Source: Omphiscola glabra (lineage: Eukaryota > Mollusca > Gastropoda > Lymnaeidae). Taken from it: DNA of 64,000 nt. Made by a program: the position numbers and the translations under genes. The DNA lies in NCBI GenBank assembly GCA_964017045.1, contig OZ024808.1, forward strand, positions 4,791,284 through 4,855,283. Direction: 5' to 3'. Of this stretch, positions 12,101 through 25,400 are shown in pieces. A model generated the notes under the pieces. It ran no database searches. It saw only the letters and a program-made list of their open reading frames with translations, and was not told the DNA's origin. Each line of letters starts with the position of its first letter. Position 1 is the stretch's first letter.

Positions 12101-15100
12101 TTGGAGGCCAGTGATAGAATGATGTCCTCATCTGGGATGGTGCGGGATCTATAGGACGATGAAGGCGAGGCCTCACCACCTCCTGACTGCAAGGGTAGAC
12201 GACCTTGTTTAGTCTATGAAATTACATTTTTGGATGTACTTTGAGATCAACAAGGATGTATTTCAAGTGTTATGTTTTCCAAGTCAGTCGTGCTCAGCCT
12301 GTAGGTGACTCAAGAACATACAAAGACCCACCAGTCATGACACCAGTGGGGGGGGGTCCCAAGAAGATACAAAGACCCAAAGAACAAAAAAGCTTATATT
12401 ATTTTAATCCTACCTGTAATGCTTATGTGAAAATAAGATTTTAAAGAAGTAAGGCTTTACCATTCTTAGCTTGAGTATTTGTGAGTTGAAAACAAAAGGG
12501 TTCCAGTTACATTTATAATGATTTATGGGAAAAGGAAAACAAGGGGGTTTGTATTCAACAACATAAAAACGAAACAAACTTCATTAGTCCTTCATTGACT
12601 CACAGGTAGACATTTGATCAAGTCCCCAAGATCTAACAGTCAAACTTCATTAGTCCTTCATTGACTCACAGGTAGAAATTTTATCAGTCACCAAGATCTA
12701 ACAGTTTAACGTCAGATAGTTTATTTTAAGATGAGATGACCTAATTTTGGTATCTGGTCAACTTAAAGCATAAAGTGTAGTAGAAACATATTACTTTTAA
12801 TTGACCCAATTACCTCTACGACCGTGACCCTTCTAGGTGGAGATCCACTTAACACAATACTCTTGTCATCTGATATGGACGCCCTGGCTCTCATCAGCGC
12901 TGCATCAAAATCTGACAGCTGGGAACATGACTCAACCACCGGCTTGGCAGCTGGGGACAGGTATAGCAACAGACAATGAGAGCACATGGACCGATTGATC
13001 ATGGGATCGTTATTGATATTTCTCGGTCATGTCTGAATTTGACAGAAAATTCTAAAGCTTGTATATACACGTCCACCCAGTGGCGTAGCGAGCTTAACTC
13101 GCGCCCGGGGCACAATACCTTTTTAGCGCCCCCCCCCTATTCGAAAACCATACAATATTATAGTAAAATATACCATTTGGCGCCCCTTTGTGAGTAGCGC
13201 CCGGGGCATGATGCCCCCCTTGCCCCCCCCCCCTCACTAAGCCACTGCGTCCACCAGTGGCTTATAAGCCAGGCAACATCAACAGACAAGTGTAAACAGT
13301 AGATTGATGCTGTTTTAAATTCCTGTCACATGATTGAGCACATTCATTGTTCTGTGCCTGTGTGGGGATTCTTTTGGCAGGTGTTAATAATAAAATTATT
13401 CCATGCATTTCAACTTTTCATCAAACTCATGTTAAAAAACAGATAACTTCATTATTGTTTTTATATGGAATGATTTCATTCATTACAAATTAGAAAAATA
13501 CCCTTGAAACATATGGCAGATCATGTCAGTATGGCACAGATCATGCCAGTATGGCACAGATCATGCCAGTATGGCATATATCATGCCAGTATGGCACAGA
13601 TCATGTCAGTATAGCGCAGATCATGCCAGTATGGCACAGATCATGTCAGTATGGCACAGTTCATGTCAGTATGGCCAAGATCATGTCAGTATGGCACAGA
13701 TCATGCCAGTATGGCGCAGATCATGCCAGTATGGCACAGATCATGTCAGTATGGCACAGATCATGTCAGTATGGCACAGAAGATAACAGTAATTTCAACG
13801 TATGACACCCATCAGAAACATCTCCTGTAGTTGAAGGATTGCCATTTTGTTTCCTTTAAATTATATATGTGTATGTGTGGCCATACAAATGCTGCATATG
13901 TGCATGGGTCAAATTAGTATACCACAGACACATGTTCTAAAGCTTATTTCTTCTTAAGCCGACCCTCCTAGATCTGGATGGGAAAAGCCTGAAAAGTATA
14001 TCACCCGATAACCCCATAAAATAAGGTGTCGCTGTGACCGATACAGTATCAACAAATAGCTAGGTTGAGTTTATGCTGGTCAAAAAAAACGACAGAATAA
14101 TGGTGCAATCTAATTTTTTGATGCTATGTGGTAAACATTGATTGGAAGCGGATGAATAAATTTTTTTTTAAAACATAAAATTAAAAATGTATTTTATTTC
14201 AAGCAGAAGATACAGCCGTCCCTGGTTTTTTGCGGTTGATCGGTTCCAGACTCTACCGCAGTAAGTGAATTTCCGCAAAGTAGGATTCTTTATTTATAGA
14301 TTATTTTTCGTAGTTGGAGCATAGAACACCTGTTGGAAACCCTCTAAATACAGTTTTTATCATTCTTAAACCCCCTGGGGGTGCTCAAATGCAGACCTGT
14401 TTACTCTTACGATTTTTGGCGTTACAACGTACGATTTTGAGGTTTATACATTATATATACTATATGTTTATTTTTTACTATTAAGACAATGTATTGAACG
14501 ATTTGGTGATGATATTGTACGATTTTAAGAGTTCGAGGGTAAACAGGTCTGCAAATGCATAAGCCAACAGTCCATGAGTACAGTAATCTTAATTGTAATA
14601 CAGAGCACGCTGTATCATTTCCACTATCTCTATCAACTTTTTAATGAACACATGTTATATTTGAAGGAGAAAAAAAAGGGATAGAGTGAAGCCGTGAAAG
14701 GCAAAGTGGAGAGGGAAGGCGAAGTGGAGAGGGAAGGCGAAGTGGAGAGGGAAGGCGAAGTGGAGAGGGAAGGCGAAGTGGAGAGGGAAGGCGAAGTGGA
14801 GAGGGAAGGCGAAGTGGAGAGGGAAGGCGAAGTGGAGAGGGAAGGCGAAGTGGAGAGGGAAGGCGAAGTGGAGAGGGAAGGCGAAGTGGAGAGGGAAGGC
14901 GAAGTGGAGAGGGAAGGCGAAGTGGAGAGGGAAGGCGAAGTGGAGAGGGAAGGCGAAGTGGAGAGGGAAGGCGAAGTGGAGAGGGAAGGCGAAGTGGAGA
15001 GGGAAGGCGAAGTGGAGAGGGAAGGCGAAGTGGAGAGGGAAGGCGAAGTGGAGAGGGAAGGCGAAGTGGAGAGGGAAGGCGAAGTGGAGAGGGAAGGCGA

Positions 15101-18100
15101 AGTGGAGAGGGAAGGCGAAGTGGAGAGGGAAGGCGAAGTGGAGAGGGAAGGCGAAGTGGAGAGGGAAGGCGAAGTGGAGAGGGAAGGCGAAGTGGAGAGG
15201 GAAGGCAAAGTGGAGAGGGAAGGCGAAGTGGAGAGGGAAGGCGAAGTGGAGAGGGAAGGCGAAGTGGAGAGGGAAGGCGAAGTGGAGAGGGAAGGCGAAG
15301 TGGAGAGGGAAGGCGAAGTGGAGAGGGAAGGCGAAGTGGAGAGGGAAGGCGAAGTGGAGAGGGAAGGCGAAGTGGAGAGGGATGACTGTACATAAAATAA
15401 ATAATTAGTTTATTATAACTTAAATATTCTGGTAACGTACTCAAATTTTTTAAGAGTGCGTGGTAGATTATACCTCGGCCATCTACAATAAAATCTCCAG
15501 GAAAATTATGGAAATCTCCAATGACCCACTCATAAGCCAACCCCCAAACTTATTCGCTTGAAATATTTCCATTTTTTTAAAAATTGGCTTTAAAACATAT
15601 GTATACTGTAGTGTATCAACCCACCTATGGGTCTTTTCTGTGGTGTCGCACCAGGACCACCACCCACTGTTTTACCATCTGTCTCCTCTTTGACAATTTC
15701 GCCTGTTGCCCCGCTCTGATTTGGTGTTGGACGGACGGGACTGCCAAGACCAGGTGAGGATATGCTTGACCGGGTCACACGATGGATATGTAGCTCTTTC
15801 CCCTCTGAGTGGGCCTCCTGGGGTGACAAAAAATTCTCAAATGAATTATCTAGTTCCTCAAGGAGAGCCTAACCTATGTTGAACTCATATCAACTCAAGA
15901 CACCAAAGGAGAACCTAACCGACATTGAACTCTTATCAACTCAGGACACCGTGAGCTTGTATCAACTCAAAATGCCAAAGGAGAACCTAACCGACATTGA
16001 ACTCTTATCAACTCAGGACACCGTGAGCTTGTATCAACTCAAAATGCCAAAGGAGAACCTAACCGACATTGAACTCTTATCAACTCAGGACACCGTGAGC
16101 TTGTATCAACTCAAAATACCAAAGGAGAACCTAACCGACATTGAACTCTTATCAACTCAGGACACCGTGAGCTTGTATCAACTCAAAATGCCAAAGGAGA
16201 ACCTAACCGACATTGAACTCTTATCAACTCAGGACACCGTGAGCTTGTATCAACTCAAAATGCCAAAGGAGAACCTAACCGACATTGAACTCTTATCAAC
16301 TCAGGACACCGTGAGCTTGTATCAACTCAAAATGCCAAAGGAGAACCTAACCGACATTGAACTCTTATCAACTCAGGACACCGTGAGCTTGTATCAACTC
16401 AAAATGCCAAAGGAGAACCTAACCGACATTGAACTCTTATCAACTCAGGACACCGTGAGCTTGTATCAACTCAAAATGCCAAAGGAGAACCTAACCGACA
16501 TTGAACTCTTATCAACTCAGGACACCGTGAGCTTGTATCAACTCAAAATGCCAAAGGAGAACCTAACCGACATTGAACTCTTATCAACTCAAGACACCGT
16601 GAGCTTGTATCAACTCAAAATGCCAAAGGAGAACCTAACCGACATTGAACTCTTATCAACTCAGGACACCGTGAGCTTGTATCAACTCAAAATGCCAAAG
16701 GAGAACCTAACCGACATTGAACTCTTATCAACTCAAGACACCGTGAGCTTGTATCAACTCAAAATGCCAAAGGAGAACCTAACCGACATTGAACTCTTAT
16801 CAACTCAAGACACCGTGAGCTTGTATCAACTCAAAATGCCAAAGGAGAACCTAACCGACATTGAACTCTTATCAACTCAAGACACCGTGAGCTTGTATCA
16901 ACTCAAAATGCCAAAGGAGAACCTAACCGACATTGAACTCTTATCAACTCAGGACACCGTAAGCTTGTATCAACTAAAAATGCAAAAGGAGAACCTAACC
17001 GACATGAACTCTTATCAACTCAGGACACCGTGAGCTTGTATCAACTCAAAATGCCAAAGGAGAACATAACCGACATTGAACTCTTATCAACTCAGGACAC
17101 CGTGAGCTTGTATCAACTCAAAATGCCAAAGGAGAACCTAACCGACATTGAACTCTTATCAACTCAGGACACCGTGAGCTTGTATCAACTCAAAATGCCA
17201 AAGGAGAACCTAACCGACATTGAACTCTTATCAACTCAAGACACCGTGAGCTTGTATCAACTCAAAATGCCAAAGGAGAACCTAACCGACATTGAACTCT
17301 TATCAACTCAAGACACCGTGAGCTTGTATCAACTCAAAATGCCAAAGGAGAACCTAACCGACATTGAACTCTTATCAACTCAGGACACCGTGAGCTTGTA
17401 TCAACTCAAGACACCAAAGGAGAGCCTAATCTACGTTGAACTCTTATCAACTCAAGACACCATGAGCTTGTATCAACTCAAGATGACAAAGGAGAACCTA
17501 ACCGACATTGAACTCTTATCAACTCAGGACACCGTGAGCTTGTATCAACTCAAAATGCCAAAGGAGAACCTAACCGACATTGAACTCTTATCAACTCAAG
17601 ACACCGTGAGCTTGTATCAACTCAAAATGCCAAAGGAGAACCTAACCGACATTGAACTCTTATCAACTCAGGACACCGTGAGCTTGTATCAACTCAAAAT
17701 GCCAAAGGAGAACCTAACCGACATTGAACTCTTATCAACTCAAGACACCGTGAGCTTGTATCAACTCAAAATGCCAAAGGAGAACCTAACCGACATTGAA
17801 CTCTTATCAACTCAAGACACCGTGAGCTTGTATCAACTCAAAATGCCAAAGGAGAACCTAACCGACATTGAACTCTTATCAACTCAAGACACCGTGAGCT
17901 TGTATCAACTCAAAATGCCAAAGGAGAACCTAACCGACATTGAACTCTTATCAACTCAGGACACCGTAAGCTTGTATCAACTAAAAATGCAAAAGGAGAA
18001 CCTAACCGACATGAACTCTTATCAACTCAGGACACCGTGAGCTTGTATCAACTCAAAATGCCAAAGGAGAACCTAACCGACATTGAACTCTTATCAACTC

Positions 18101-19391
18101 AGGACACCGTGAGCTTGTATCAACTCAAAATGCCAAAGGAGAACCTAACCGACATTGAACTCTTATCAACTCAGGACACCGTGAGCTTGTATCAACTCAA
18201 AATGCCAAAGGAGAACCTAACCGACATTGAACTCTTATCAACTCAAGACACCGTGAGCTTGTATCAACTCAAAATGCCAAAGGAGAACCTAACCGACATT
18301 GAACTCTTATCAACTCAAGACACCGTGAGCTTGTATCAACTCAAAATGCCAAAGGAGAACCTAACCGACATTGAACTCTTATCAACTCAGGACACCGTGA
18401 GCTTGTATCAACTCAAGACACCAAAGGAGAGCCTAATCTACGTTGAACTCTTATCAACTCAAGACACCATGAGCTTGTATCAACTCAAGATGACAAAGGA
18501 GAGCCTAACCTACCTTGAAATGGTATCAAATGGATCAGTTTCTCTCAATCCCAGTTTTACTCTCACGGAGACCCTCATTGGAGTTCAGCCTTGGTTTAAC
18601 TCTACTCAGCTAAATGTGTCTCTCATAGAGATTTGTCTTTGGTTTGTTTAGGTTTGTCTTAGGTTTGTTTAGGTTTGTCTTGGGTTTGTTTAGGTTTGTC
18701 TTGGGTTTGTTTAGGTTTGTCTTGGGTTTGTTTAGGTTTGTTTAGATTTGTCTTGGATTTGTTTAGATTTGTATTGGGTTTGTTTAGGTTTGTCTTGGGT
18801 TTGTTTAGGTTTGTCTTGGGTTTGTTTAGGTTTGTCTTGGGTTTGTTTAGGTTTGTCTTGGGTTTGTTTAGATTTGTCTTGGGTTTGTTTAGGATTTGTT
18901 TAGGTTTGTCTTGGGTTTGTTTAGGTTTGTCTTGGGTTTGTTTAGGTTTGTCTTGGATTTGTCTTGGGTTTGTTTAGATTTGTCTTGGGTTTGTTAAGAT
19001 TTGTCTTGGGTTTGTTTAGGTTTGTCTTGGGTTTGTCTTGGGTTTGTTTCAAACAAAGGCACATGAACTAAATCACTATCTTTTGTGTCAAACCAAACGT
19101 CTACATTTTTACTTTTAGCCATTATCAGAAAGATCTATTAACCAGAAATATCTATTAATCAGAAATATATATTAATCAGAAAGATCTATTAATCAGATAG
19201 GTCTATAACCAGAAAGATCTATTGATCAAAAAAGATCTATTAAGCAAAATGTGTTTATGTTTTGAGAAGTGTTAAAATGATGACAAATGTTACATAAGAT
19301 CCACCAATGTTCTTATGCACTAGAAACTCAATTAATCTGAACTAGAAACAAAAACAGGTGTAGTTTGTATCATTGATGGTTTGCTGCATGG

Positions 19392-19432
<41 letters not shown>

Positions 19433-22400
19433 CGGTTGCAGTGTTATATATAAACAATATTCCAACATGTTGTTCAAAGGCCCTGATCCCAATCATCAAG
19501 CTATATAAGCAATATCCCAACATGTTGTTCAAAGGCCCTGATCCCAATCATCAAGCTATATAAACAATATCCCAACATGTTGTTCAAAGGTCCCCAATCA
19601 TCAAGCTATATAAGCAATATCCCAACATGTTGTTCAAAGGCCCCCAATCATCAAGCTATATAAGCAATATCCCAACATGTTGTTCAAAGGCCCTGATCCC
19701 AATCATCAAGCTATATAAACAATATCCCAACATGTTGTTCAAAGGCCCCCAATCATCAAGCTATATAAGCAATATCCCAACATGTTGTTCAAAGGCCCCC
19801 AATCATCAAGCTATATAAGCAATATCCCAACATGTTGTTCAAAGGCCCCCAATCATCAAGCTATATAAGCAATATCCCAACATGTTGTTCAAAGGCCCCC
19901 AATCATCAAGCTATATAAGCAATATCCCAACATGTTGTTCAAAGGCCCCCAATCATCAAGCTATATAAGCAATATCCCAACATGTTGTTCAAAGGCCCCC
20001 AATCATCAAGCTATATAAGCAATATCCCAACATGTTGTTCAAAGGCCCTGATCCCAATCATCAAGCTATTGTAGTTTCTGTGATAAGTTTGTCTTTAATA
20101 GAACTCAAAAGGCTGTTTCAATGATTGTGCCTTCTGTTGTGGACTGTTTATTGCTATGAATAAAATACACATCTGCATAACAAATAATCCTGATAACTGA
20201 TGTCCAGATCTTAGAGTTAAGGTAGTGTACTATGATCAAAAAGTAATCCAGTAAACAAATTTTTTGACCGCCATAATGTTTGATGCCAGAGCGGGTCGCC
20301 CCTCTAGATTGCAAAATCAACACAGGATTATAATGAAAACAATGATATCAGAGATATGCCTCAAGCTAGTAATGACAGTATGATAGCGGTGATGGTGACA
20401 TAAGCTTAGTCCTGTTGTTACCTACAATTATGTTGGGGAAAGGGTGGAAATCGAACAGAAGAGACAAAGATTGGTTCCCAAAGACATTTATGTTTCTTTA
20501 TGTTCTGGAGTCACAATTAATTAGAAAAATGGATTTAATTACTTCAATTGACAAGGAATTTTTTAAACCCGTTTCATATATTTGAATTTTGTATGACAGA
20601 AATTTGAAGGTAGAGGTGAAGGAAATAAATTGACCAATATCACAATTTTCAATATAAGCAACTATAACTTGACATTTGCTTACAGAATTTCGGTTCTAGT
20701 ATCTCAAAAAATTTATTTTTATTATAGTTTGAACAATTCATGGCGTATTAGTTTGGGTTGAATTCAGAAGTTGTGTTGTAAAATTTTACCCACTCTGTAA
20801 AGGTCAAAGTCAACATCAACATACATAATACGAAAACACATTCTTCTCATACAAAAATGACAGTTATAGGGGTAAGCTGCTGGCTCACAGGTTTAAGCAA
20901 TTCTTTACTTAGTCCCAGGTAGTTGTGAAGTGCAGAAAACGTCACCCGCTGGAGTCGAATCATTATGATCTGAAAGCAACACAAATTAATATCAAATGAA
21001 CAACAAGAAAAATTTGAACAAATCTTTCCAGCTTATATGAACAACAAATAAATTAATACTATACTATTTATTAAAAAAATATATATATAAATATATCGAA
21101 TTAGCTGGATGTACTTTTTTATATCGTTAGGACCTATCAGCCATATTGACCGACCAATGACCTATCAGCCATATTGACTGACCAATGACCTATCAGCCAT
21201 ATTGACCAACCAATGACCTATCAGACATATTGACTGACCAATGACCTATCAGCCATATTGACTGACCAATGACCTATCAGACATATTGACTGACCAATGA
21301 CCTATCAGCCATATTGACTGACCAATGACCTATCAGCCATATTGACAGAACAATGACCTATCAGCCATATTGACTGACCAATGTCCTATCAGCCATATTG
21401 ACTGACCAATGACCTATCAGCCATATTGACAGACCAAACGACCTATAAGACATTTTGACTGGCCAAGGACCTATCAGACATATTGACTGACCAATGACCT
21501 ATCAGCCATATAAACTGTTGCAATGAATTCTCCTCTAAGCCAGTGTTTATTGTTGTTAGTTGATGCTCTTAATTTTGAAAAAAAACAAAAAACTTCTTTT
21601 AAATAAGCTTCCAATTATTTCGATTCTGAACCAAATCACCAAGTTTTGGGCACCTGATAATGATGGTAAGAACATTGAAATCACCAAGTTTTTGGCACCT
21701 GATAATGATGGTAAGAACATTGAAATCACCAAGTTTTGGGCACCTGATAATGATGGTAAGAACATTGAAATCACCAAGTTTTGGGCACCTGATAATGATG
21801 GTAAGAACATTGAAATCACCAAGTTTTGGGCACCTGATAATGATGGTAAGAACATTGAAATCACCAAGTTTTGGGCACCTGATATTTCACTTGTTGGGTC
21901 AGTTTCGTTGGCCTGACGCAACATGAGTTGGATCATTTATGTGGCCTGATCCCAACATGGGCTGAGTCAGTTCTGTGGGCCTGATCCCAACATGGGCTGG
22001 GTCAGTTCTGTGGGCCTGATCGCAACATGGGCTGGGTCAGTCTTGTGGGCATGATCCCAACATGGGCTGGGTCAGTCTTGTGGGTCTGATCCCAACATGG
22101 GCTGGGTCAGTTTTGTGGGCCTGATCCCAACATGGGCTGGGTCAGTCTTGTGGGCCTGATCCCAACATGGGCTGGGTCAGTTCTGTGGGCCTGATCCCAA
22201 CATGGGCTGGGTCAGTTCTGTGGGCCTGATCGCAACATGGGCTGCGTCAGTCTTGTGTCAACATAAGCTGCACAAAAATAAATGGCAGAGAAATTTTTCG
22301 TTTACCTGTACAACCTTGACAGTTGACTCGTTGAACTTCTCAAACATGGACTTGAAAGCATGGGCAGGGAGTCTCAAAATGGTAGAGTCGGTAACAGCTC

Positions 22401-25400
22401 GAGCTGAAACACTTTTAAATGCACCAGGATGCCCCTGAAAGTAAGGGATACAACTCTGTAAAATATTTAAATATTGGAAAAAAAAAAAGGATAACATAAT
22501 TGTACGACCAAATTTCAGACCAAAAATGTTTTTATTGTTAATGTGACAAGCAACTGATGAGTCCTATCGATGCCAAACTTACAGTGAGGATGTCTAAGAT
22601 GGACAACAGACTGTGTATACTGCTTCCAGTGGTCACTTGTTTTATCAGATGTTCTGTTCCATCCTGGCAAGTGATAAATAAATCCATAAGCAATTTACAT
22701 TCCATAGCATTATTTTACATTCAGCTCATGATATATAAGTTAAAGGAAAAACAATCTTCAGTCAGGTCATTTCTTTAAATGAAGAACTCAAAAATCAAGT
22801 CATGGTTAAAGTTAAGATTAAAGTCACAATGTGTGAAACCCAAGTGCTATTTAACCCTCTTAGGAAGGAGCATTTTTAGACTGTCTGTGTAAATTTGATT
22901 TATACTTATGGACATGTCTTGTTGTTGTACCGATGAAGGCATGTGCCGAAACGTTTGCTTATGTGTAATGTAAAGTTATTATTAAAGCTTATATATATAT
23001 CTATTGTCATATGGACACAGATTGTTCGTGTCTAATTAATCAAGAAAACAGGGCACTTTTCACAAGCCCTGCGCTTAACTTGCAAAAATGGATAAAATAT
23101 AATGTAATTACTTTATAAATGTACAACTATATAATCTATGATATTCTTGTTGGGAATAAACTAATCAATAAAATAAAAAAAACTATCTTTATAACTCAAA
23201 CTGAAATCTCAACATTTCTGCAAATGAAATATACATTTTTTTTATACTTGAATAAACAAGTCTTACTAGCAGAATCTTGTTAAATTTTATGATTGCCCTA
23301 ACCCATATTTGAATGAGATTCAGGGTGAAAAGCTGCATAAAATATTCCCCTGCAGCAGCTTAAGCCTTTTGGCACATTTCAAGGTTACATATTTTTAAAG
23401 CATTTTTAGGGGTGAAGTCTCTAGGTACAAAGAAAATTGATTTAAAATGACAGAACACCGTTAACTGTTAATAGAAACCGTTAACCGTCAATAGAAACCA
23501 TTAACTGTCAATAGTAGCCGCCATGAAAATGGTGAGATGAGCAAGGAATGCAAGAAGCAATCTGATTAGCTGATACAAAGACCAGCCAGCCATAACACTC
23601 TGGGCCGAAAGGGCCGATGGATCGGTCGAGCCGTCTCAGAGGAGTTAAATGAGTTTTCTTTCAAATTTTAACAAGCTTAACAAAAAATAATAGAAGCCTT
23701 TCATAACATTACAACAGTAATGAAGGTTGTATGTGTCACTTTACAACTGTAATTAAGGTTGTATGTGTCACTTTACAACAGTAATTAAGGTTGTATGTGT
23801 CACTTTACAACTGTAATTAAGGTTGTATGTGTCACTTTACAACAGTAATTAAGGTTGTATGTGTCACTTTACAACTGTAATTAAGGTTGTATGTGTCACT
23901 TTACAACTGTAATTAAGGTTGTATGTGTCACTTTACAACTGTAATTAAGGTTGTATGTGTCACTTTACAACAGTAATTAAGGTTGTATGTGTCACTTTAC
24001 AACTGTAATTAAGGTTGTATGTGTCACTTTACAACAGTAATTAAGGTTGTATGTGTCACTTTACAACTGTAATTAAGGTTGTATGTGTCACTTTACAACT
24101 GTAATTAAGGTTGTATGTGTCACTTTACAACTGTAATTAAGGTTGTATGTGTCACTTTACAACTGTAATTAAGGTTGTATGTGTCACTTTACAACTGTAA
24201 TGAAGGTTGCATGTGTCACTTTACAACAGTAATGAAGGTTGTATGTGTCACTTTACAACTGTAATGAAGGTTGTATGTGTCACTTTACAACGGTAATGAA
24301 GGTTGTATGTGTCACTTTACAACTGTAATAAAGGTTGCATGTCACTCCACTACTCCACTCACTTCATTGGCTCCCTATACAGGCACGCATTGATTACAAG
24401 CTGTCTGTTCTCTGTCACAACATTTTCTCAGATTCCTGCCCTTCCCATCTAACCGAAATTATTTCTGTCTATTCATCCCTTCGACATCTTCGCTCCTCCG
24501 CAGACACGTGTATTCTGTCCGTTGCTAAGACACGTACTAAAACATATGGTGAACGGTCTTTCCCCACAACTGACCGATAAACGATGCTGCTGGCCGCCAT
24601 CCATGGCTTGACATGTAAAAGTTCTGGAGTGGATGGGCTAAATATGTATTTGTTTTTGTTTTGTTGTTATACAGCTTTTCTTTATTACATAAATATATTT
24701 CCTTTTATTGTCAAGATTATGTCTCTTTTGCTAATATTTTTATGTACAGCGCGGTGAGCCCAGCCCTAGGCTGTGGTACTGTGCTATATAAGACAACTAA
24801 TAATAATAATAATAGCATGTGTCAGAGAACTTTACAACTGTAATGAAGGTTGTATGTGTCACTTTACAACTGTAATGAAGGTTGTATGTGTCACTTTACA
24901 ACTGTAATGAAGGTTGTATGTGTCACTTTACAACTGTAATGAAGGTTGTATGTGTCACTTTACAACTGTAATGAAGGTTGTATGTGTCACTTTACAACTG
25001 TAATGAAGGTTGTATGTGTCACTTTACAACTGTAATGAAGGTTGTATGTGTCACTTTACAACTGTAATGAAGGTTGTATGTGTCACTTTACAACTGTAAT
25101 GAAGGTTGTATGTGTCACTTTACAACTGTAATGAAGGTTGTATGTGTCACTTTACAACTGTAATGAAGGTTGTATGTGTCACTTTACAACTGTAATGAAG
25201 GTTGTATGTGTCAGAGAACTTCAAATAGCATTAAGTTCAAAATTATTTGCCTTAAATCTCCTTATCATTGAAAGCAATATAGTGCACAAGTAATCCATAC
25301 TTAAATGGTTTATGATGAATTGAAAGCAATATAGTGCACAAGTAATCCATACTTAAATGGTTTATGATGAATTGAAAGCAATATAGTGCACAAGTAATCC

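Noticed and set aside
14641..15540. Glu/Arg-rich and Pro/Leu/Ser-rich ORFs over the 18-bp array
   Set aside because: 18-bp unit is open in many frames on both strands; pure repeat.
15876..18651. Long plus-strand ORFs of 385, 336 and 204 codons as a repeat-protein gene
   Set aside because: Openness follows from a 72-bp unit; boundaries are a 1-bp deletion inside the array; no start context, splice or family support, and they are antisense in an intron.
18637..19050. Interstitial telomere repeat (TTTAGG-like)
   Set aside because: The period is 21 bp, not a 5-6 bp telomeric unit.
22915..22990. Penelope-like element tail (GATGAAGGCATGTGCCGAAACG)
   Set aside because: Suggestive of words near such elements, but too short and it lies inside the TTAA-bounded element.
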